Source: JAGVSZ01 sp963747775 (GTDB taxonomy: Bacteria; Pseudomonadota; Gammaproteobacteria; Burkholderiales; SG8-39). From it: 64,000 bases of DNA. The notes below the pieces were generated by a model, which saw only the letters and a program-made list of their open reading frames with translations, ran no database searches and was not told the DNA's origin. The position numbers were made by a program, and so were the translations under genes. Below are positions 7,648 through 15,994 of this stretch, one piece after another (position 1 is the first letter of the stretch; each line of letters opens with the position of its first letter). The stretch spans positions 591,497 to 655,496 of the forward strand of contig CAVVGT010000006.1 in NCBI GenBank assembly GCA_963747775.1. Reading direction: 5' to 3'.

Positions 7648-8951
7648 GCCGCAAGGCGCTCGAGGTCGGGCAGCAGGGGCGAGTCCACGCGAATGACCTT
7701 CCCGGCACGCACTGAGAGCCGGGGATGGATCATCTCGGTCGCGAGGATTTCGCCGCCGCGTGAGTCCTGTAGCCGCCAGCGCCCCGTCACCACGTTCACG
7801 ATCGACAGCTCGGCCGGACGACCGGGTGCCAGCGCGCCAAGCTCCGAGTCGAGGCCGAGGACCTGCGCGGCGTTGCAGGTCGCCATCTTGAACACGTCGA
7901 TCAGTGGAATGCCGAGCGCCCGCATCTCGCTCATGGCGTGGTGCAGGCTGTACGGCGACACAAACGAGAACTCTTCATCGACTTTTCCGGACTGGTCGAC
8001 CGCGAACGTGCCGCGATACCAGCTCTCGCCCTTCGGCCGTCTCACGTTGTAGCCGTGCAGGTCCGCCCCGACTGTGAAGGGCACCACGCCCTGGTCGATC
8101 GCGCGGCGTGCAGTCTCGAAACTGATGTGCGACCCGCGACCGACGTCAATGCGAACGCCCCTGGCGATCGCATCGAGGATCAGCGGATGGACCTTTCCGT
8201 TGGCGCCTACCACGCCGCTCGGCAGCCGGGTGTAGGGGTGCGCCAGAATGTCGCCGGGATCGAGGAGAGGCAGAACCTCGCTCACGATCGCGTCAGTGTC
8301 CACGGGCTGCCGGTCTTTCTCCGGCCATAGCGTGCCGAGGTGTATGTAGACAGGGAGTTTGAGCTGTCGAGACGCCTGTTTGGCAAGTCGCAGCGGTTCA
8401 ACGCCCCAACGCGAGTAGCCCCCCGGTTCGGCGTGCGCCTTGATGCCTTTTACGAGGTCCCGGTTGGCTTCCGCCGCCTTGACGATCGCGTCCACATCGA
8501 TCCCGGGAGGGCCATACAGGTCGACATACTTGTGTCCATGGAGGCCACCCGCAAGGTAGCTCGAGATGAAGCACAGCACGCGGGTTTTGGATGCATCGAC
8601 GATAAACCGTCGGAAGCCGTCGATCGTGAGCGCGCTCGGCCCACCCTGGTCGACCAGGACCGGGACGCCCGAGCGGATCCCCACGAGGTCCGGGTTGAGC
8701 CCGAAATCCCCGCTCACGTGTTCGAAGACGTGCGCGTGCATGTCGATCAGGCCGGGAAGGACGATAGAGCCGTTCGCATTGACGACGCGTGTGCCCTCCC
8801 GCTTGCGTGCGGCGAGTCCGGGACCGATGGCGGCAATGCGTCCACCAGCTATGGCGACGTCAGCGACGGAGTCGCGGCCCGAGGCGGGATCGATGACACG
8901 ACCCCCACGGAGGAGGAGGGTCCACGTGGAACTGGGCATCGTCTGTTTCAT
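7644..8951 (-). CDS. Amidohydrolase/deacetylase family metallohydrolase (dihydroorotase-like)
   Basis: This 435-residue TIM-barrel metallohydrolase of the amidohydrolase superfamily has the first-strand metal ligands HAH at residues 72-74 in PGLIDMHAHVFEH, a candidate carbamylated lysine in KGIKAH (168-173), later histidines in VYIHLG and LAHPYT, and the catalytic aspartate in VGADLHG. The N- and C-terminal beta-sandwich parts (RGGRVIDP and GALAPGRPAELSIV) are intact. Relatives include dihydroorotase-like and N-acyl amino acid deacetylase-like enzymes, so it probably cleaves a cyclic or acyclic amide. It overlaps the alpha/beta hydrolase before it and the permease after it by four bases each, which ties it to the importer. 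Confidence 0.85.
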   Translation of the reverse strand: MKQTMPSSTWTLLLRGGRVIDPASGRDSVADVAIAGGRIAAIGPGLAARKREGTRVVNANGSIVLPGLIDMHAHVFEHVSGDFGLNPDLVGIRSGVPVLVDQGGPSALTIDGFRRFIVDASKTRVLCFISSYLAGGLHGHKYVDLYGPPGIDVDAIVKAAEANRDLVKGIKAHAEPGGYSRWGVEPLRLAKQASRQLKLPVYIHLGTLWPEKDRQPVDTDAIVSEVLPLLDPGDILAHPYTRLPSGVVGANGKVHPLILDAIARGVRIDVGRGSHISFETARRAIDQGVVPFTVGADLHGYNVRRPKGESWYRGTFAVDQSGKVDEEFSFVSPYSLHHAMSEMRALGIPLIDVFKMATCNAAQVLGLDSELGALAPGRPAELSIVNVVTGRWRLQDSRGGEILATEMIHPRLSVRAGKVIRVDSPLLPDLERLAA

Positions 8952-9814
8952 GGAGGGGCTCCTTGTGCGTGCGGCCTCGCGGCCGACGGCGGGTAGTGAG
9001 CTGTGAGGAAATCATCGAGCAGCGCGTTGAATGCCGCGGGCTGCTCGATCGTCACCATGTGGCCGGCGTCCGGAATGATCGAGAACCTCGCGCCGGGAAT
9101 CAGATCGGCGACCTCGCGTGCCGATTCAGGCGGAACGAGGCGGTCGTCTGCGCCGACCGCGACGAGCGTCGGGCAAGTAATGCTGGAGAGTGCGTTCGAT
9201 GCGTCGAAGTCGTAGAGCGCACGCGTCGCGGCGGCGAGTGGCGCGATCGGCGCCGCGGTCCGATCGGCAACGAAAGCATTCACGAAGCTCGGCTCGCGGG
9301 CAATGAATCCCGGCGAGAAGATGGAGCGCGCGGCGAGTTCCGCGGCCGCACGTGCGCTCTCCTGGGCCGCGGCGAGGCGCTGCTCCATCACCTCTCGTGT
9401 GACGGGATTACTCTTGCAGGAGGCTCCAATTACGGCGAGCGCCCGGGTTCGGTCCGGCGCGAGGGCGGCAATCCACTGCGCGATCATGCCGCCCTGGGAG
9501 AACCCGACCAGGGCCCACTCCCTCGCCTCGAGCCCATCGAGCACCCGCAACCAGTCTTCGGCCATCCCACGGATGCGGTAGGGGCCCGGGGGCTTGTCGG
9601 AGCGGCCGTGGCCGCGGTTGTCGCCCGCGAGCACGTGGTACCGGTCCTCATAGCGCGCGATCTGCGGGCGCCAGAGTCCGTGCTGCCAGCCGAGGCCGTG
9701 AAGGAAGACGAGCAGGCGACCGCGGCCTCTGTCGGCGACGTAGAGGGCCAGGTCACCGGCGTCGCAGACCCGCCCCTGGAGCGGTAAGAGCAGTTCGAAT
9801 AGTCCCGCACTCAT
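8948..9814 (-). CDS. Alpha/beta hydrolase, enol-lactonase/esterase-like
   Basis: This 288-residue soluble hydrolase has the oxyanion motif HGLGW near residue 39, the nucleophile elbow GFSQGG with S106, the acid in GADDRL and the histidine in DAGHM. Overall it resembles 3-oxoadipate enol-lactonase-type and haloperoxidase-type esterases. I placed the start at the ATG at 9814, which overlaps the permease stop as ATGA (9811-9814); longer open frames upstream lie inside the permease gene. The stop overlaps the amidohydrolase start in the same way. The chain of exact overlaps implies one transcript and matched protein amounts. Confidence 0.85.
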   Translation of the reverse strand: MSAGLFELLLPLQGRVCDAGDLALYVADRGRGRLLVFLHGLGWQHGLWRPQIARYEDRYHVLAGDNRGHGRSDKPPGPYRIRGMAEDWLRVLDGLEAREWALVGFSQGGMIAQWIAALAPDRTRALAVIGASCKSNPVTREVMEQRLAAAQESARAAAELAARSIFSPGFIAREPSFVNAFVADRTAAPIAPLAAATRALYDFDASNALSSITCPTLVAVGADDRLVPPESAREVADLIPGARFSIIPDAGHMVTIEQPAAFNALLDDFLTAHYPPSAARPHAQGAPP

Positions 9815-10641
9815 CGCATGCCCTGCCGGCGCAGCACGACGTGCTCGGAGGCGACGACGGCACCGAAGAGGAGAAGCCCGATGATGCACAGGAGAAGGAT
9901 CGCCGCCATGACCATCGGGGTGTCGGATCGCGAGGCGGCGAAGAGGATGAGGAAGCCGAGCCCGCGGTCGGAGGTGATGAACTCCCCGATCACTACGCCG
10001 ATGATGGACATCGTCGCTGCGATCTTGAGGCCCGCGAAGAGATAGGGTGTGGCGAAAGGCAGGCGCACCTGCCAGAGGATCTGCGCACTGGAGGCGCCGA
10101 CGGCCCGGCACATGCGGATCACGTCCGGATGGGTATCGCGCAACCCGGTGACCAGCGCAATAACGATCGGGAAGAAACAGACGAACGTCGCAAAGATGAA
10201 GCGCGAAGCGAACCCGATCCCGAACCACAGCACGAAGATGGGTGCGAGCGCGATCTTGGGGATGACCTGGAAAGCGACAAGATAGGGGTGGATCGCCTCC
10301 TTCAGCGCGGTCGAGTAGGTGACAGCGAGCGCCACCAAGACGCCAAGCAGCAAAGCCGTGGCGAAGCCGCTGATCGCCTGCAGTGCCGTCGGCAGAAGGT
10401 TCTGACTGAGCGTCTCGCGATGCTCGGCAACGGTAAAGACGGCCGCGATCCGGCTGGGCGGCGGCAGGAGCACTTCCGGCACGGCGAGCACGCGCACGAG
10501 GACTTCCCAGGCGACCAGCGCGCCAGTGCCGACCACGATCGGCAGTGCGCCATCGATCACCCCGCCGAACGAACGGTCTGCGACCGGCTGTCTAAGGCCC
10601 TCAAGGTTGGCCAACGAAGAGCCCGGCTCTGCGTCAGCCAT
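9811..10641 (-). CDS. ABC transporter permease, SsuC-type (first of operon)
   Basis: This is an SsuC/TauC-class inner-membrane permease of 276 residues from the ATG at 10641. It shows the family stretch FQVIPKIALAPIFVLWFG, the coupling region CRAVGASSAQILWQVRLPFATP and about six membrane spans. The 10641 start overlaps the ATPase gene by eight bases. A GTG at 10662 would add seven residues and cannot be excluded, since neither has a strong ribosome site. It sits directly after its ATPase and before the hydrolases. The second permease of the operon (6838-7647) has the same architecture. Confidence 0.85.
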   Translation of the reverse strand: MADAEPGSSLANLEGLRQPVADRSFGGVIDGALPIVVGTGALVAWEVLVRVLAVPEVLLPPPSRIAAVFTVAEHRETLSQNLLPTALQAISGFATALLLGVLVALAVTYSTALKEAIHPYLVAFQVIPKIALAPIFVLWFGIGFASRFIFATFVCFFPIVIALVTGLRDTHPDVIRMCRAVGASSAQILWQVRLPFATPYLFAGLKIAATMSIIGVVIGEFITSDRGLGFLILFAASRSDTPMVMAAILLLCIIGLLLFGAVVASEHVVLRRQGMR

Positions 10642-11446
10642 GATGCGAGTCGATCTTGTCACGGAGCATCGCGCAGATCTCGGTGAATGCCGACGACTCC
10701 TGGATGCGGATGTCTCGCGGCCGCGGGAACGGCACGGGAACGTCCGCGACGATCCGGGACGGTCTGCGACCCATCACGATCACACGATCGGAGAGGAAGA
10801 CCGCCTCGCGGATGCTGTGGGTCACGAAGAGCCCGGTCTTGTGATGCCGCTCCCAGATGTCGAGGAGCGCGACGTTGAGCTCGTCCCTCGTGATCGCATC
10901 CAGCGCGCTGAACGGCTCGTCCATGAGCATGAGGTCCGGATCGGTCACCAGGGCACGACAGATCGCCGCGCGCTGCTTCATGCCCCCCGAGAGCTCGTGA
11001 GGCCGCTTATGCTCGAAGTCCTGAAGGCCGACGAGCCGGAGCAACTCGTCCGCCCGCGCCCTGAACTCAGGCGTCGACCGCCGCTGGATCTGGACTGGAA
11101 ACAGCACGTTCTCCAGGACGGTTTTCCAGGGGAGCAGGGTAGGGTCCTGGAAGATGACCCCGGTCCGAACTCGTGGGCGCGAGACCGCTTCGCCCGCGAC
11201 CCGTACGCTCCCCGTTGTTGCAGGCTCCAGCCCCCCGACGATCATGAGCAGTGTGCTCTTGCCACAGCCGCTCGGCCCGAGGATAGACACGAAGGCCCCC
11301 GAGCGGACGCTGAACGAGACCGAGCCGAGCGCCTCGACCTGGCGCGGGCCGGGGTTGTAGATCTTCGAGAGTGCGTCGACCTCGACGTAATGCACCGCTG
11401 TGCTCTCGGGGGCCAGCGGAGCATCCAGGCGCTCAACGGCGCTCAC
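10634..11446 (-). CDS. ABC transporter ATP-binding protein, SsuB-type
   Basis: This 270-residue ATPase has Walker A GPSGCGKST at residues 57-65, Q-loop IFQDPTLLPW at about 98-107, signature LSGGMKQR from 152, Walker B DLMLMDEPF at about 171-179 and H-loop VTHS. Its start is a GTG at 11446, twenty bases after the receptor stop. It is the only ATPase of the seven-gene operon and so probably serves both permeases. The C-terminal RPSRIV and PRPRDI segments match nitrate/sulfonate/taurine-type importers. Confidence 0.87.
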   Translation of the reverse strand: MSAVERLDAPLAPESTAVHYVEVDALSKIYNPGPRQVEALGSVSFSVRSGAFVSILGPSGCGKSTLLMIVGGLEPATTGSVRVAGEAVSRPRVRTGVIFQDPTLLPWKTVLENVLFPVQIQRRSTPEFRARADELLRLVGLQDFEHKRPHELSGGMKQRAAICRALVTDPDLMLMDEPFSALDAITRDELNVALLDIWERHHKTGLFVTHSIREAVFLSDRVIVMGRRPSRIVADVPVPFPRPRDIRIQESSAFTEICAMLRDKIDSHHG

Positions 11447-11465
11447 GCCGAGAGCCTGGCGTCGG

Positions 11466-12545
11466 TCACCCGATCAGCTTCCGGTACTGGGCGAATCGCT
11501 TCTCGGCTGCGCTCCACTCTGCGTCGGTCAGCTTCAGACCGCCCACGAACCGGTTGGTGTAGATCTTGTCGAGGTCCGGGGCCTTGTCGCCTTTGTCCGC
11601 GATATAGGTCATCACCAGATCGAGCTGTCGCTTCATCGCGGCCGGGTCCTGCCAGCCCAACCCCTTTCTTGCTTCGGGGAGAAGCGTGGTGAGGGCGTAC
11701 ATCCCGAATCCGATGCGGACCTGATCGCGACCGGTCTGGGTCATCGCAACCTCCTTGAGCTCCGCCGCGAACGCGGCGAGGGCCTCGTCGGGATTGTTAA
11801 GCGCGAGCTGCAGGCCCTCCAAGGACGCCTCCACGACGGCCTGGCAAAGCGCCGGGTCCTCCGCGAGCCGCTTGGACTGCGTCATCAGCGCCAGCCCGTA
11901 TGCCGGTATCCCGAACTTGCTGTAAAGGATGAAACGGGTGTCGATGTTCTGTGCCGCGATCGACGGGATCGAACTCCCCGCGAACGCGGAGATCGCATCG
12001 ACCTCTTTGGCAAGCAGAGCGCGGTTGCGCACCTGCGCGTCGAGCTGGACACGCTGCACCTTCTCGAGGTCAAACCCTGCGTTCTTGGCGAAGAGCGGCA
12101 GGAAGGGATACTCGCCGGAGGTCACGGTCGACCCAAGCTTGCGGCCCTCGAGGTCCTTCGGCGTCTTGACCGGTGAGTCGGCGAGCACGGCAATGCCCAT
12201 GGTCGAGTCATACTGGATCGCTCCGAGCATGACGATGTCCAGTCCCTTGGCCGCCTGCTGGATCCCGGCCGCGACGGCCGCCATCCCGAAGTCGAACTTG
12301 CCGGCTCCCAGGGCCTGGGACGCTGCCACCGAACCGTAGCCTCGCGAGATCTCGAGATCGACACCCCGCTTGCGGTAGTAGCCCTTGTTCTTTGCGGCGT
12401 AGATGAACATGTTGCTGCCGTCGGGGAGCCAAGGCTGTGTGAATGTCACCTTGCGGAGCGTTTGTGCAGTGCTCCGGGAGGGCCAGACTGCAGTTGACGC
12501 CGCCGCCCCTGCCGCCTGTATGAAGGTGCGCCGCGTGATCGTCAT
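11466..12545 (-). CDS. ABC transporter substrate-binding protein, NMT1-like, probable Tat export
   Basis: This 359-residue periplasmic receptor is the first gene of the operon. The N-terminus TITRRTFIQAAGAAAS has a twin-arginine motif (R5-R6), so Tat export is likely, with cleavage after STAQ. The mature domain is NMT1/THI5-like: an opening strand then PDGSNMFIYAAKNKGYYRKR near residue 50, GAGKFDFGMAAVAAG and a long helical C-terminus. The gene follows a strong promoter-like sequence (12712-12739) with a leader of roughly 160 bases. Ligand unknown; the co-encoded hydrolases suggest a compound with an amide, lactam or lactone bond. Confidence 0.86.
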   Translation of the reverse strand: MTITRRTFIQAAGAAASTAVWPSRSTAQTLRKVTFTQPWLPDGSNMFIYAAKNKGYYRKRGVDLEISRGYGSVAASQALGAGKFDFGMAAVAAGIQQAAKGLDIVMLGAIQYDSTMGIAVLADSPVKTPKDLEGRKLGSTVTSGEYPFLPLFAKNAGFDLEKVQRVQLDAQVRNRALLAKEVDAISAFAGSSIPSIAAQNIDTRFILYSKFGIPAYGLALMTQSKRLAEDPALCQAVVEASLEGLQLALNNPDEALAAFAAELKEVAMTQTGRDQVRIGFGMYALTTLLPEARKGLGWQDPAAMKRQLDLVMTYIADKGDKAPDLDKIYTNRFVGGLKLTDAEWSAAEKRFAQYRKLIG

Positions 12546-12711
12546 GGTTCAGATCCTCCTGGTCTGGACATTCGAGCTTCGCCCGGCACGGGAGAGTCGC
12601 TCGACACGTCGCAAGGGCTGGCTCGCGCAAACCCACCGCTCCGTGTCCGGGCCCTGGCACTTCGTTCCGGCGCCTTGGGATTGCCCCGCACGGAGCGAGG
12701 GAGTAAAAATC

Positions 12712-12739
12712 TATATACCTGCGCCCCCGTGCTTGTCAA
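12712..12739 (-). promoter_or_regulatory. Sigma70-type promoter of the seven-gene ABC/hydrolase operon
   Basis: On the minus strand there is a perfect -35 TTGACA (12739-12734), a 16-base spacer and a -10 TATATA (12717-12712). Transcription would begin near 12704 and leave about 160 leader bases before the receptor ATG at 12545. Such an AT-rich -10 stands out in this GC-rich sequence. The TetR gene at 14208 is encoded on the other side of the divergent region and could regulate it, but no clear palindrome is seen around the promoter. Confidence 0.65.
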
Positions 12740-12804
12740 CTCGAGCGCAGAGCCCTGCGGTCGAGTGATGGGGCAATGCACAATGGCCGGGCACGCGAAG
12801 GCAC

Positions 12805-14211
12805 ATGCGCACCGAAACAGACACCAGCTACGTGCCGACTGGTCCGGCACGAACCCTCCACATCGCGCTCGTCGCGTGCGCGGCGCTGGCGACGGCCGTC
12901 TGGGGACTGAGCTTCCTTCCTCCGTTGGCGAGCGCCGCGGTGGTCGTCCTCGCCGCCGTTGTGCTGTGGTCGACCTCGGCCTTGCCGGAACACGTCACGG
13001 CGCTTCTGTTCTTCCTGCTCGTCCTGCTGGTCGGCATCGCTCCGCCGCAGGTCGTTCTGTCTGGCTTCGAATCGCAAGCGCTCTGGCTGATCATCGCGGG
13101 GCTGGTGGTCGGCGTCGCGGTCAAGCGCACCGGGCTGGCAGAGCGGCTCGCGAGCGTGCTGGCCGCGCGAGCCGGCGAGCGCTACGCGAGTATCGTGACG
13201 ATGATCATCCTGATCGGGCTGCTCCTGACCTTCCTCATGCCCTCGAGCATGGGGCGGGTCGTGATGCTCATGCCGATCGTCCTGGTGCTCACTGGCCGCC
13301 TCGGGTATGGCGATGGCTCCCCCGGCAAGGTCGGCCTTGCACTTGCTGCCGTGCTGGGCACCTACTTGCCATCGGCGGGGGTGCTGCCTGCCAATCTTCC
13401 GAACATCATCCTCGCGGCGTCGGCCGAGCAGCTGTACGGCGTCCGCGTGAGCTATGCGGAATACCTGGTCCTTGCGTTCCCGGTTCTCGGCATCGGCAAG
13501 GCGATCGCGATTGGATTGATCGTAGTGACGCTTTTCGCGGACAAGCGAGCCGTGCGGGTGACGGGCCTGGCTCAACCGCCTTGGTCTCCACAGGAGAAGG
13601 CCGTGGCGTTCGTGCTCGCCGCGGCCCTCACGCTCTGGATGACCGATTTCCTGCACGGCGTATCGCCCGCGTGGGTCGCGCTCGCGGCAGCGGTGGTCTG
13701 TATGCTGCCGGCTACCGGGCTCTTCCCCGCGGAGAGCTTCAACCGCGACCTCAGTTACAGCAGCATCTTTCACGCCGCAGGGATCATCGGCCTCGGCGCT
13801 GTGGTGGCGCACTCGGGACTCGGCGCGGAGATGGGGCGCTGGCTTGTGGAGGCCTCAGCGTTCGAGCCCGGGCGACCCTTGCGCAATTTCATGCTCCTTT
13901 GCGCTTTCAGCACGCTCGTCTGCTTGGTAACGACCACGCCGGGACTGCCCGCCGTGCTGACGCCGCTCTCTGGCCGGCTCGCGGAGGCGTCGGGCCTGCC
14001 GCTGGAGGTGGTCTTTCTGTCCCAGATCGTCGGTTTCGCGAACCCCCTACTGCCCTATCAGAGCGCGCCGATCGTTTTTGCGCTCACGTTCTCCGGAATC
14101 CCGATCGGGCACGCAATACGCGCCATGCTGGTGCTGGCGGCACTCACGCTCGGCATCCTGGCGCCCTTGTCATTCCTCTGGTGGGCGGCGATCCGAGGGA
14201 TGGCCACATGA
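12805..14211 (+). CDS. SLC13/DASS-type anion transporter
   Basis: This 468-residue integral membrane protein has about 11-12 hydrophobic segments and resembles the divalent anion:sodium symporter family (dicarboxylate, tricarboxylate, sulfate). Two inverted-repeat-like halves are visible: LTFLMPSSMGRVVMLMPIV near residue 150 and LVTTTPGLPAVLTPL near 380. The canonical Ser-Asn-Thr sodium-site motifs of well-studied members are not evident in either, so ion coupling is uncertain. The start is the ATG at 12805. The TGA overlaps the TetR start as ATGA, so the two are coupled. A PLP enzyme follows, suggesting uptake of its acidic substrate or export of its product. Confidence 0.75.
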   Translation: MRTETDTSYVPTGPARTLHIALVACAALATAVWGLSFLPPLASAAVVVLAAVVLWSTSALPEHVTALLFFLLVLLVGIAPPQVVLSGFESQALWLIIAGLVVGVAVKRTGLAERLASVLAARAGERYASIVTMIILIGLLLTFLMPSSMGRVVMLMPIVLVLTGRLGYGDGSPGKVGLALAAVLGTYLPSAGVLPANLPNIILAASAEQLYGVRVSYAEYLVLAFPVLGIGKAIAIGLIVVTLFADKRAVRVTGLAQPPWSPQEKAVAFVLAAALTLWMTDFLHGVSPAWVALAAAVVCMLPATGLFPAESFNRDLSYSSIFHAAGIIGLGAVVAHSGLGAEMGRWLVEASAFEPGRPLRNFMLLCAFSTLVCLVTTTPGLPAVLTPLSGRLAEASGLPLEVVFLSQIVGFANPLLPYQSAPIVFALTFSGIPIGHAIRAMLVLAALTLGILAPLSFLWWAAIRGMAT

Positions 14212-14885
14212 CAGGCCGCCCACCTGCGCCGACCCGGGAACGGATACTGAGGGCAGCCGTGAAGGAGTTCTCACGGCAAGGTTTTCGCGGCGGACGCGTC
14301 GAGCGCATAGCGCGCGAGGCGAAGGCGAACCTGCGCATGATCTACCACTATTTCGGCAACAAGGAAGGTCTCTACCTCGCGAGCCTCGAGCAGGTCTATC
14401 TCGAGCTCCGCACCGCGGAGCAGGCGCTCAACCTCAGCCAGGCCGAACCGATCGAAGGCATCAAGCGGTTCGTCGACTACACGTTCGATCATTTCATCCG
14501 GAAACCGGAGTTCATCGGGATGCTGGTCAGCGAGAACCAGCTGGGCGCCCGGTACCTCCGGCGCTCCCGCGTGGTGTCGAAGCTGACGCCGCCTCTGCTG
14601 GCGATCGAGGATCTGCTTGCACGCGGCGCACGCGCCGGCGTATTCCGCGACCAGGTGGACCCCGCTCAGTTCTTCGTCACGCTGCACGCCCTCTGCTACC
14701 TTCACGGGGCCAACCGGAACACCCTTTCGGTGATGTTCCAAACCGACCTGTCAGACCGGACCTGGCTCGCAGCACGCAAGCGTCATGTCCTGGACGTCGT
14801 GTTCGGCTATCTGTGTTCGCCTGATGCTGCCGCGAGAAAAACGCTGAAGCGAGAAACTCGACCGCCCATGGGAGTCGAACCGTGA
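14208..14885 (+). CDS. TetR/AcrR-family transcriptional regulator
   Basis: This 225-residue protein has an N-terminal TetR helix-turn-helix: TRERILRAAVKEFSRQGFRG at about residues 8-27, then RIAREAKANLRMIYHYFGNKE, where the recognition helix ends in the classic YHYFGNKE. The rest is an all-helical ligand-binding domain. ATG 14208 overlaps the transporter stop (ATGA), and its own stop overlaps the next GTG start (GTGA, 14882-14885). It probably senses the transported compound or a metabolite and may control this three-gene unit or the divergent ABC operon across the 12546-12804 gap. Confidence 0.88.
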   Translation: MTGRPPAPTRERILRAAVKEFSRQGFRGGRVERIAREAKANLRMIYHYFGNKEGLYLASLEQVYLELRTAEQALNLSQAEPIEGIKRFVDYTFDHFIRKPEFIGMLVSENQLGARYLRRSRVVSKLTPPLLAIEDLLARGARAGVFRDQVDPAQFFVTLHALCYLHGANRNTLSVMFQTDLSDRTWLAARKRHVLDVVFGYLCSPDAAARKTLKRETRPPMGVEP

Positions 14886-15994
14886 ACAAGATGGATCTGC
14901 CTCGCAGCAAGCAAGCCCTCGACACCCCCGCACTGCTGGTCGATCTCGACAAGCTCGAACACAACATCTCTCGGATGCGGGATATGGTGGCAGGGAGCGG
15001 CCTCGTCCTGCGCCCTCATGCGAAGGCGAGCAAGTGCGCCGAGGTTGCTCGCATGCAGATCGAGGCAGGGGCTTGCGGGATCTGCTGCGCGAAGCTCGGC
15101 GAGGCGGAGGCGATGGTGGAGGCTGGAATCGACGATATCCTGATCACGACGCCCATCGCAGGGGAGCCGAAACTGACCCGGCTCGCGGCCTTGGCAGGGC
15201 GGGCGCGAATTGCCGTAGTGGCCGACTCGGCAGACGTGATCCGCGCGATCGATGGCGCGGCGGCGGCAAGCAGATCCCGGTTGGCGATCGTGGTCGAGGT
15301 CAACGTCGGACAGGACCGGTGCGGCGTGGAGCCTGGGCCGATGGCGGCGGAGCTCGCGGGGGTCGTCTCGCAGCTCAAGAATGTCGATCTTGCGGGGTTG
15401 CAGGGCTACCATGGTCGTCTGCAAGGCGTCGTGTCATACGCGGAGCGGCGCCACGAGGTTCGCGTCGCGCTTGATCGGCTACTCCTGAGTGCCGCGACCG
15501 TGCGCGCGGCGGGACACGATATACGCGTGCTGACGGGGGGTGGAACCGGGAGTGCGCAGATCGATCTTGATTTCCACGGACTCACGGAGCTGCAGCCGGG
15601 AAGTTACATCTACATGGATGCCAGTTACAACCGGATAGAGTGGGACGCGAATGCGTCGCCGATCCCGTTCGGGCAGGCCTTGTCGATCTTGTCGTCCGTG
15701 GTGAGCCGGCCCGCTGCACACCGTGCGGTGGTCGACGTCGGCTGGAAGTCGGCGAGCGTCGACAGTGGTCCCCCCGCTGTGCGGCAGCTTGAGGGCGTCG
15801 CGTTCGAGTTCGCCGGGGACGAGCACGGGACGTTGCGCGGCATAGAAGCCACGCAACTTCGGCCCGGGGATCGGGTGGAACTCGTGCCGAGCCACTGCGA
15901 CACTACGGTCAACCTCTACGACCGGATCATCGGCTGCCGTGGTGAAGAGGTCGTGACAGCGTGGGAGATCGTGGGGCGGGGGCGGAGCCAGTAG
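14882..15994 (+). CDS. DSD1-family PLP enzyme, D-threonine aldolase / D-serine dehydratase-like
   Basis: This 370-residue fold-type III PLP enzyme has an alanine-racemase-like barrel. The PLP lysine is K48 in LRPHAKASKC. The C-terminal H338-C-D340 motif in VPSHCDTTVN supplies the metal ligands that D-threonine aldolase and eukaryotic-type D-serine dehydratase use in addition to PLP. These enzymes cleave beta-hydroxy-D-amino acids to glycine plus aldehyde, or deaminate D-serine. The start is GTG 14882, overlapping the TetR stop; an ATG at 14891 is a possible alternative. It ends a three-gene cassette with an anion transporter and TetR. Confidence 0.8.
   Translation: MNKMDLPRSKQALDTPALLVDLDKLEHNISRMRDMVAGSGLVLRPHAKASKCAEVARMQIEAGACGICCAKLGEAEAMVEAGIDDILITTPIAGEPKLTRLAALAGRARIAVVADSADVIRAIDGAAAASRSRLAIVVEVNVGQDRCGVEPGPMAAELAGVVSQLKNVDLAGLQGYHGRLQGVVSYAERRHEVRVALDRLLLSAATVRAAGHDIRVLTGGGTGSAQIDLDFHGLTELQPGSYIYMDASYNRIEWDANASPIPFGQALSILSSVVSRPAAHRAVVDVGWKSASVDSGPPAVRQLEGVAFEFAGDEHGTLRGIEATQLRPGDRVELVPSHCDTTVNLYDRIIGCRGEEVVTAWEIVGRGRSQ

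Noticed and set aside
9815..10228. N-terminal extension of the alpha/beta hydrolase
   Set aside because: The extension lies in the permease gene in another frame; the ATG at 9814 with an exact ATGA overlap is the better start.
12675..14207. Apparent 736-codon plus-strand frame ending in the TetR protein
   Set aside because: Only the last 225 codons (from 14208) are protein-like; the earlier part is an out-of-frame reading of the SLC13-type transporter gene.
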